Source: Argyresthia goedartella | Lineage: Eukaryota; Arthropoda; Insecta; Lepidoptera; Argyresthiidae | DNA: 64,000 bases | Assembly: GCA_949825045.1 (NCBI GenBank) | Contig: OX463822.1 | Span: forward strand, 32,366,703-32,430,702 | Direction of reading: 5' to 3' | Shown: piece after piece, positions 56,234 to 64,000 of the stretch | How positions within the stretch are numbered: the stretch's first letter is position 1 | Layout of the letters: each line of letters begins with the position of its first letter | The notes under the pieces: model-generated | Told to the model about the DNA's origin: nothing | What the model saw: only the letters and a program-made list of their open reading frames with translations | Database searches by the model: none | Made by a program: the position numbers and the translations under genes

Positions 56234-59200
56234 TTTTGAATTATGACTTAGATATTGTGATTATTAATGAAACATGGCTGCACCCGGGAATATTAGACTC
56301 GGAAATATGCGACCATAGATATGACATTTTTCGCAATGATAGGCCCACAACTACTAAGGGAGGCGGTGTTATGATCTGCACTAATAAAACCCTAATGGCA
56401 AAATCACGCCCCGAATGGTCGTGCCCTCCCACCGAACTCTTATGGATAACTATTCCTAAACGTTCACTCAAAGATCTGTCAGGTGACCTACATATATGTG
56501 TTGTATATGTTGTGGGTGGCGGTAGTGAGCAAGCACAACATGTTCAGAATGTTACTGACTCTGTTTCATTTGTTGGTTCATCCTGTCCTAGCGATTTTAT
56601 TTTGATTGCCGGTGACTTTAACTTGCCTTGTATTAAATGGTGCAAAACTTGCGCTACTGTTGAGCACGAAGGCCTCGCAGAGACTCAGCAAGCCGCAACC
56701 GAGCTTATTAATGTATGTAATGTACATAACCTCAGTCAGTATAATTTTTTCCCAAATATTTACGGTAACACGATTGATTTAGTTTTTGCCAATTTTTTCA
56801 TTAACTTAAACAAATCTCCCTCTCCGCTCGTAAAAGAAGACCTAAGTCATACAACCTTGGAAATCGAAGCTAGGGACTTATTTTTGACGCCTTTAACTAA
56901 AACATCAGATCCCAAGTTGCTTTTTTGGAAAGCTAATTACGAATTAATTAACTCTGAGATACACAATATTAACTGGAATAATATCTTAACAACGGGTACG
57001 ATTAACGATGCGGTCTCTGTTTTTTATGAATATATTAATAATATAATTAAACTCCACGTACCCATCTCATACAACAACTACAAAAATAATCAAAAATATC
57101 CTATATGGTACACGTCAGCCTTAATAAAACTAATTAAAAAGAAAAGTAAAGTACATGCGAAGTGGAAGAAGTATAATAATAGTAGAGATTATGATGAATT
57201 TTCACTTCTAAGAGCAAGACAAAAACAGTTACAGGATATATGTTATAATAACTTCATAAAAACTTCTCAAAAAAACATCAAGAATAATCCAAAAATGATA
57301 TGGAGCTTTGTTCATACTATGCGCGGCAAACTAGGTAATACAGGTTACCCAAACATAATGACTGATGGACAGACAACGTTTAGCCACGGTCAGGATATTG
57401 CTCTCGCTTTCAATAATTTCTTTCAAAGCGTATTCACTACAACTACGTCGAATAAATCACCACAAACAGAACTCATTGGTGCTCCGAGAGGCGATAGTGG
57501 CCACGTCTTTACACTAGATGTCACAGAAGAATCCTTATCAAGATACCTAAAGAACATTGATCCCAGCAAGGGAGCCGGTAGCGACAGCATACCTGCAATA
57601 TTTATCAAAAAATGTTACAAAAGCATCTGTAAACCTCTCGCAATACTTTTTAATCGCTCCATCAAAGAGGGTGTGTTTCCTAATAAATGGAAAGAAGCAC
57701 ATATAGTTCCGATACACAAAAAGGAATCTAAATCACTTATAAAAAATTATCGGCCCATATCAATACTCAATGGTATATCAAAACTATTCGAACTAATAGT
57801 CTACGACACTATATATCACACCATTGCTTCTAATGTTGGGGATCACCAACATGGCTTTCTGCGACGTAGGTCCGTATACACTAACTTATGCGAGTTCACC
57901 AACTACGTTCTACATAGTATGGAACAGCCAGCTCAGGTTGATGTGATCTACACGGACTACGAAGAGTCACAAGATGCCCTAGGCATTTTTTGTGACTTAT
58001 CTAAGGCTTTTGATTGCGTTTTTCATGAAACATTGATCAGGAAATTACATCATTATGGAGTTAGAGACACGTCATTGAATTTGTTAAAATCTTATCTGAA
58101 CGGAAGAATACAAAGGGTAGACGTAAACGGAGAAAGATCACCAGGATCATTGGTTTCTTTGGGCGTGCCACAGGGCTCAATATTGGGACCCTTCCTATTC
58201 CTCATCTATATAAACGACTTACCCTATCTAGGAAGGGACTGTCATGATATGGTACTGTTTGCTGATGACACCTCACTTATTTTTAAAACAAAGCGAAACC
58301 AACACGCTACTGATGATCACGTGAACAATACCATATCAAGAGTGGTAAATTGGTTTAATGTTAATAATTTGCTATTAAATGAGAAAAAGACTAAATGTGT
58401 TAAGTTTCTTACTACTAACGTTAAAAATAATCAGACATGTATAACAATTAAAAATGAGGAATTGGAATTGGTAACCAGCACAGTGTTTCTAGGTATAACG
58501 TTGGATTCCAAACTCCAATGGGGTCCACATATTGATAAGCTATCGAACAGACTGAGCTCTGCAGCTTTTGCATGCAGGAAAATCCGTCACTTGACAGATT
58601 TAAAAACAGCCAGATTAGTTTATTTTAGTTATTTTCATAGTATTATGTCCTACGGTATTCTGCTCTGGGGCAGTGCTGCTGACATAAATACTATTTTTGT
58701 GCTGCAGAAGCGGGCTGTTCGTGCGATTTATAAAATGAATAATAGAGATTCTCTTAGAAATAAGTTTAAAGAAGTAAATATATTGACAGTCCATAGTCAA
58801 TATATTTACGAGAATATTATGTATGTCCATAAGAACATTGTTAACTTTCGAAGAAACTGTGATATACATAACTTTAATACTAGAAACAAGGACAAACTTG
58901 CAGTGCCCACTACTCGGCTCCATAAAATAAAAAACTCGTTCAAGGGTAATTGTGTAAGATTTTACAATAAACTCCCAAGCACTTTGACAGATCTATCAAT
59001 TAATAAGTTCAAGAAATACATCAAGCAAAGGCTTATTTCTAAAGCTTACTACAGTATTAAAGAGTACATAGACGATAAAAATGCTTGGGACTGAATTGTT
59101 CTAATTAATTGTGAGCATCCTCACTGCCAGAGTTTCTTTTACTGGACACTTGGAGGCCTTTTACACCTCCAAAGATTAATTTAATTATACAACTGTTGAC

Positions 59201-60570
59201 TGTGGGGACCATTTACATCTCCTATTATCATTGTATTATTGACTAAAGAGACTATACATCTCTGTTATTTATATTTTAATTATTTTATTATGACATTTGA
59301 GACTCTTTACATCTCTCAGAAACAATAATTAAGTACTTTTTTTTTCTGATAATATGATAATAATACCAAATGTTCTGTAAAAAATGAAATGAAATGACAT
59401 GTGAAAGTGCCCTTGTGGCCTATTTACAGAATAAACGTTTTGAGTTTTGAGTTTTGAGACTTTGAAAAGGCCTTTCACCGTGTGGATCACGATATCCTAC
59501 TCAGTAAACTGAACACGTTGGGAATCCAAGGCGACCTTTACCGTTGGATCAGTTCATATATAACAAACAGGAAGCAAGCTGTAGTACTGGGTGGATATAA
59601 ATCAAACTACATTGACATTCCCTCCGGGGTACCCCAGGGATCCCACCTAGGGCCTCTATTTTACAATGCCTACTTATATGATCTACATGAATGTTTCACA
59701 CAATCAAAACACCTTCTGTATGCTGATGACAAAAAAGTTTTCTTTAAAATTACTAACGTTGAGGACTGCTATAAAATTCAAATGGACTTAGACAAATTAT
59801 CAGCTTACTATAAATCTAAAAGAATAAGTATAAACGTAGATAAATGCATTCAAATAACTTATACACGAAAACAAAAACAAATTAATTTTAATTACAAAAT
59901 TGACAATCAACTTTTAAAACGCGTTGACGAGGTTCGTGATTTAGGCGTTCAATTGGATAGTAAATTGCTTTTCATCAAGCATATTGATATGATAGTAAAT
60001 AAAGCTTACAGGAACCTCGGTTTCGTGATCCGAGTATGTAAACCCTTTAACGACATCTCATGTGTTAAGAAAGTATACTACGCATATGTCCGTAGTATCC
60101 TTGAATTTGCCAGTATCATCTGGAATCCGCAATATGCAGTGTACACTAATAAAATTGAACGAATACAAAAACAGTTTATAAACCACCTAAACTATAGACT
60201 GAAAATACAATTCCCATCTTACGAAGAAGCCTGCAACCATCATCGTATTAACACCCTAGTGGATAGACGCACCATGCTTGATATGGCCTTCCTACATGAC
60301 TTGGCTAACTCCACCATCGACAGCCCCTCTCTAACAACACTGACATCTTTGGTTGTCCCCCGTCGGTGCTCCGCACGACGCCGACAACACGATGTCTTTT
60401 ACACACCCTATAGCAAGACAAACTACGGTCGTAATGAATACATTTCTAGAGCTACTAAGTGTTTCAATAAGAAATTCAGCAATGGTATAGACATGTTCAA
60501 TTTATCTAAGGTTGGTGTAAAGAAGCAAGTGCTAGATATATTATTAAAAGAGCAAAATCGAGTACCTTGA
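56234..60570 (+). pseudogene. LINE-B ORF2 (endonuclease/RT), split by LINE-A
   Basis: Part 1 (56234-57958): endonuclease remnants DIVIINETWLHPG, GGGVMICTNK, LIAGDFNLP and IDLVFANFF, then KGAGSDSIPA, NYRPISILNGISKLFE, HQHGFLRRRSV and QVDVIYTD. Part 2 (59458-60570): DFEKAFHRVDHDILLSKL, completing motif A, then GVPQGSHLGPLFYNAYLYD and LLYADDKKVF (catalytic YADD), and the C-terminal domain to the TGA at 60570. Both parts share one frame; taking LINE-A out restores an uninterrupted protein. No other lesion was seen. Only the 5' truncation and the insertion disable it. Confidence 0.88.
57959..59457 (+). mobile_element. LINE-A, 5'-truncated, inserted in LINE-B motif A
   Basis: It starts within its own reverse transcriptase (ESQDALGIFCDLSKAFD) and ends in a (TTTTGAG)n tail at 59,437-59,457. 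GACT is present on both sides (57955-57958, 59458-59461). Its open frame (57959-59094) has GVPQGSILGPFLFLIYIND and VLFADDTSLIF and continues in frame from LINE-B. The 3' UTR (59095-59436) has repeated 'tttacatctc' units. It belongs to a different LINE family from LINE-B, as tail and motif context differ. Confidence 0.88.
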
Positions 60571-62145
60571 AATCTATTGTTTTGTCTCGGTATACCTTTC
60601 ATAGTTTTTAGTGCAACAAAACCTAGATTAATAAAAGTTGTCCTGCTTACATCCTTTATTTTAAGTATTAAGTTCTTATTGGTTCGGTCTAATTAAGGCA
60701 TCTACAATATCCTATTATTGGCTAAGACAAATTAAGTTACTTAACAACTAAGCTTTATATATGTAGAACTGCTGTTGGATATGTTAACAATAAAAATAAA
60801 ATAAAATAAAATAACCAAAAGATTCGTTTATCGTACCATAAAACGATACAATGAAGACTCTAGTGTAGATGACAGGTCAAGAAGTGGTCGCCCTCGCTCT
60901 GTTAGGACTCCAGCAGTGATAAAAGCTGTGAAGGCGCGAATTCAAAGAAATCCCATACGTAAGCAGAAACTGTTGGCCCTTCAGATGGGTTAAGCAGGAC
61001 CACGGTGAAAAGGGTGTTAAATGAAGACTTAGGGCTTAGGGCATATCGAAGAAAAACAGGACATCGTTTGGACGCTCGTTTAATGGACCTGAGACTGAAG
61101 AGATGCCGCGCTTTGTTGAAGCGGTACGTGGGAAAAAAGCATCGGGAAATTCTTTTTTCGGACGAAAAAATTTTCACCGTGGAAGAGAGCAACAAACAAA
61201 ATAATAAGGTGTACGCACACAGCAGTGAAGAAGCGAGCAACCGTATTCCGCGTGTCCAACGAGGTCATTTTCCATCCTCGCTCATGGTTTGGTTGGGAGT
61301 CTCTTATTGGGGCTTAACTGAGGTACATTTTTGTGAAAAGGCGTAAAAACGAATGCAGTTGTGTATCAAAATACAGTCCTCAAGAACCTTGTGGAACCTA
61401 ATACCATGTTTAATAACAGGCACTGGGTATTCCAACAAGATTCTGCGCCAGCTCATAGAGCGAAAAGCACACAAGACTGGCTGGCGGCGAGTGAAATCGA
61501 CTTCATCCGGCACGAAGACTGGCCCTCCTCCAGTCCAGATTTGAGTCCGTTAGATTATAAGATATGGCAACACTTGGAGGAAAAGGCCTGCTCAAAGCCT
61601 CATCCTGATTTGGAGTCACTCAAGGCATCCTTGATTAAGGCAGCCGCCGATATTGACATGCACCTCGTTCGTGCTGCGACAGACGACTGGCCGCGCAGAA
61701 TAAAGGCCTGTATTCAAAATCGCGGGGGTCATTTTGAATAAGCTTTATTACCATAAGAATCTATGTTTTATTAAGTTCATTTTGCTATATAAATGTTTAC
61801 ATAAATAATAAACATGTCTAAATTATTTCATATTGCACATGTGACAGAACTTATGACCTGACTGACTATGTATAAGCTTTACTACAAAAGACAACGGTCT
61901 GATTTGATTGCAAAGCTTAGAATGCAAAAACAATCACAGAAACATGTGTTCGACGGACAGAAACAGAATCCCATTAAAAGCACCATAGTATCGAATGAAA
62001 GACTATGCGGGCAGTGTGGGGTGCTCTAGAAGACAGCAAGCTGGATAGATATTACGAGCCGGGTAGACGGCGTAGGCGGATGAAGGAGCCAAAACAACAA
62101 AACAATATGAAAATAACATTATTTATTGATGTTATAAGATCATAA

Positions 62146-63300
62146 ACTGTTAAACCTAAACAGTGAAATAGAAAAATAAACGTAGGTATTATTTAAACAA
62201 GTCACATACATGTTTTGAAAGATTTTTGGCTCCAATGTCCCTAAAAATTTAAAACATTTAAAAAATCTACCATATTCGGACGCAAAACCAAATACGGTGT
62301 AAATTTTTTATCCCATCTGGCATCCGTATATGTGTCTCAAAAATATGCAGCTTGGAATTAACTAACACATATTTATTACTAAGTTAGTAACATTATTTTT
62401 ATAACGGAACCACAATTAGTGCGCTACAAAACAAAAACAGAAAAATTGTGGTAAATTATAATATTTTTTAAATTAAAAGTGCTGTTGACTTCATCAGCAG
62501 AAGTAATACAATGGTGTTTCTGACCCGTTCTCACCAAATTAAAGAAATACATATTAGACACTTTCCAAAGATAAAACGATGACTGAAATTAATTTTACCT
62601 CACAAAGAAAACAATGATAATCCACATACCATTTTTTAATGAAAAAATGGCTTAAGAAAGCTGAGAAGAGTACGGGTGAACTATTAATCAATAATTTTAT
62701 TCAGCTGACGATCTCCCATAGAAAGATAGTAAGTTGCACGCACAGGTATTTAAAATTTTGAATTATTTGAAAAATAAAATAAAAAATATTGTGGTCTAAA
62801 GGAAAATACAGCCCTGTCAAGTCGAAGAAATATAATTTCTTTATTTTAATTATATTGTCATAACGACAAATCTCATTACTGTGATATATTAGTTTTCCAT
62901 TCCATTCCTTTTGTGCCTTTTCCATGTCTTCCACTGATCCTGGCCGAATTTGCCTCTTGCCACCATTAACAAAAATGAATTGGATTGAAATTGTTATTAT
63001 GATGTTCCAATGAAACCTACTATAGCAATCACAAAATGATCATTATATAATGAGGTAACGCTTATTTTGACTTGATTCTCAACTTTGACTTATATTTTCT
63101 TTTATCGGCAAACATTGTAAACCTTAAAAAAACGGATTTCTGCGGAAAATCAAGATTTGATAGCTTAGGCATTTTTTCAAAATTTTATTTTCCAGGCTAT
63201 TATTGTGGAAGTGTGTTGATTTTAGTATGACAATGCGCTAAGGCAGACAATTTAGTGAAAGTGAGAAGTAATGGAAGGCGAATGAATGATGCGGATTGAT
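62146..63300. other. AT-rich stretch, no supportable gene
   Basis: No ORF with protein character, RNA gene signature or bounded repeat was recognised. The frame at 62701-62934 (-) is AT-driven and unconvincing. Confidence 0.5.
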
Positions 63301-63317
63301 TGTTCCTCGTAATTCTA

Positions 63318-64000
63318 TAATTCTGGCATACGAGGACAAGCACACCAATGGTTCCAATCTTACCTACAAAACAGAAAACAAATTGTGCAAATAGAATACC
63401 TAAATAAAGAAAAAAATAACATAGAACTCATACGATCCGACGAAAAACAGCAAAATAATTCAATACCCCAAGGAAGTGTACTAGGATGTGTGCTCTTGCT
63501 TATCTACATAAATGACTTGCCAAAGGTGCTCAATAGCAATATTACTCAACCTGTATTATTTGCAGATGATGTATCAATACTCATGAAGTTAGATAAAAAA
63601 TCAGACCCAACAAATGAAATGGTAAATACAATTTCGCTAGTATCAAATTGGCTTCGTGATCATAACCTAGAAATCAACTTCAAAAAAACTAAAATAATAG
63701 AATTTAGACCACTTAATAAACCACCATTAAAGATTGCAATAAAATTTGAAAATAACATTATAGAACAAGTAAACACATTTAACTTATTAGGCATACAAAT
63801 CGATGCAAACCTAAATTGGAAAGACCACGTAAACCACGTAAAAGCCAAATTATCCAAATTTATTTACGCTCTATTCCACTTAAAACTAAGCACAAATACT
63901 GAAACTGCATTAAAAGCATACTATTCCTACGCATACTCCTGGTTGAAGTATGGAATAATGCTATGGGGTAACAGTGTGCATGCAAAACAAATATTTATAA
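63318..64000 (+). pseudogene. LINE reverse transcriptase, partial, runs off the window
   Basis: The open frame begins abruptly around 63318 (SGIRGQAHQWFQSYLQNRKQ) and is still open at 64000. Motifs: NSIPQGSVLGCVLLLIYIND (motif B region), PVLFADDVSIL (catalytic FADD), LEINFKKTKIIEF, LLGIQIDANLNW and YSYAYSWLKYGIMLWG. The sequence upstream is unrelated, so this is a 5'-truncated copy. It is called partial because the C-terminus and tail lie beyond the window; no lesion was seen in the part visible. Codon use is strongly A-rich, unlike the other LINEs here. Confidence 0.85.

Larger units (their letters stand above)
56234..60810 (+). mobile_element. LINE-B, 5'-truncated, inserted in mariner
   Basis: The insertion is flanked by ATAACC on both sides (56228-56233, 60811-60816) and ends in an (AAATA)n tail (60,790-60,810). 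It starts abruptly within the endonuclease, as expected from incomplete reverse transcription. Its ORF2 is itself opened at motif A by LINE-A (57959-59457). The 3' UTR is 60571-60789. Confidence 0.9.
56129..61741 (+). pseudogene. mariner DD37D transposase, split by LINE-B, two frameshifts
   Basis: Part 1 is 56129-56233 (MEWTLKEDRVAVIALHRCG and the helix DLLKNLNIT). Part 2 begins at 60817 with KRFVYRTIKRYN in the same frame. A one-base loss near 60,992 (ATGGGTTAAGC) shifts the frame; translation is restored from about 61005 as VKRVLNEDLGLRAYRRKTGH. The first aspartate is in ILFSDEKIF. A second shift at about 61,344 precedes WVFQQDSAPAHRA (second D) and SPDLSPLDYKIW (third D). I count 37 residues between the last two, giving DD37D as in the maT group. 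It ends RRIKACIQNRGGHFE at 61741. Not functional. Confidence 0.88.
55992..61866 (+). mobile_element. mariner-type (DD37D) transposon interrupted by LINE-B
   Basis: The inverted repeats are CAGTCAGGTCATAAGTTCTG (from 55994) and its exact complement ending at 61864; the outer two bases differ. TA flanks both ends (55990-55991, 61867-61868). Without the 4.6-kb LINE insertion and its duplication the element would be about 1.29 kb, normal for mariner. It carries one transposase gene. Confidence 0.92.

Overview
The window looks like nuclear DNA from an insect, most likely a moth or butterfly. Two host genes are spliced and insect-like (ribosomal protein S13 and the complex I subunit NDUFB4). The background is AT-rich, and short dispersed repeats of a type I remember as common in Lepidoptera (…accggtcaagtgcgag… to …gggttccgtaccc…) occur several times. 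The species assignment is inference. Nothing bacterial, viral or CRISPR-like was seen. By length the window is mostly transposable elements (TEs), many nested, and several can be bounded to the base by target-site duplications (TSDs).

Layout. 1-3129: hAT element (left end outside the window) whose transposase has one in-frame stop. 3130-6150: dimeric repeat 'family A' split by a ~410 bp interspersed repeat, with an inverted copy of the latter at 5741. 6244-7189: Tc1/mariner-type transposase with DD36E spacing, frameshifted. 8641-8837 (-): full-length U2 snRNA-like sequence with a 13-nt insertion, lying directly downstream of a decayed GC-rich Jockey-type LINE (about 8840-13870, -). 14341-17345: apparently intact hAT transposon with a perfect 8-bp TSD. 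17419-21030: rearranged cyclin-like pseudogene split by a decayed hAT (18147-20697). 22009-25808: family A repeat carrying an apparently intact pogo-like transposon (22651-25672) whose transposase ends in a PHD-type finger. 25810-30310: LINE and BEL/Pao debris, a foldback MITE family and a third family A copy. 30837-31862 (-): RpS13.

32380-43094: a PIF/Harbinger element with both expected genes, a Myb/SANT-like protein (+, five exons) and a HARBI1-type nuclease (-, five exons). They are convergent, and a CR1/Jockey-group LINE with an open ORF2 sits inside a nuclease intron. 43756-44540: NDUFB4. 45328-53593: a tandem NDUFB4 paralogue whose single intron has grown to 7.9 kb by insertion of a Mutator-like element (MULE) with ~300-bp terminal repeats. 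That MULE carries a GC-rich MITE and a Tc1 element. 53913-54571: Harbinger remnants. 55992-61866: a three-level nest, a DD37D mariner interrupted by LINE-B, itself interrupted at its reverse-transcriptase motif A by LINE-A. 63318-64000: another LINE, running off the window.

How the parts relate: the host contributes three genes, including one recent-looking paralogue, and one dead cyclin copy. Everything else is a layered record of insertions. Because several repeats occur both empty and occupied within the window, insertion boundaries and order can be read directly. No wholly new molecular system is claimed. The most unusual items are the U2/LINE junction, the motif-A LINE nest that creates a false 971-codon ORF, the MULE carrying a ubiquitin-protease-like region, and the complete two-gene Harbinger with a palindrome at the meeting point of its genes.
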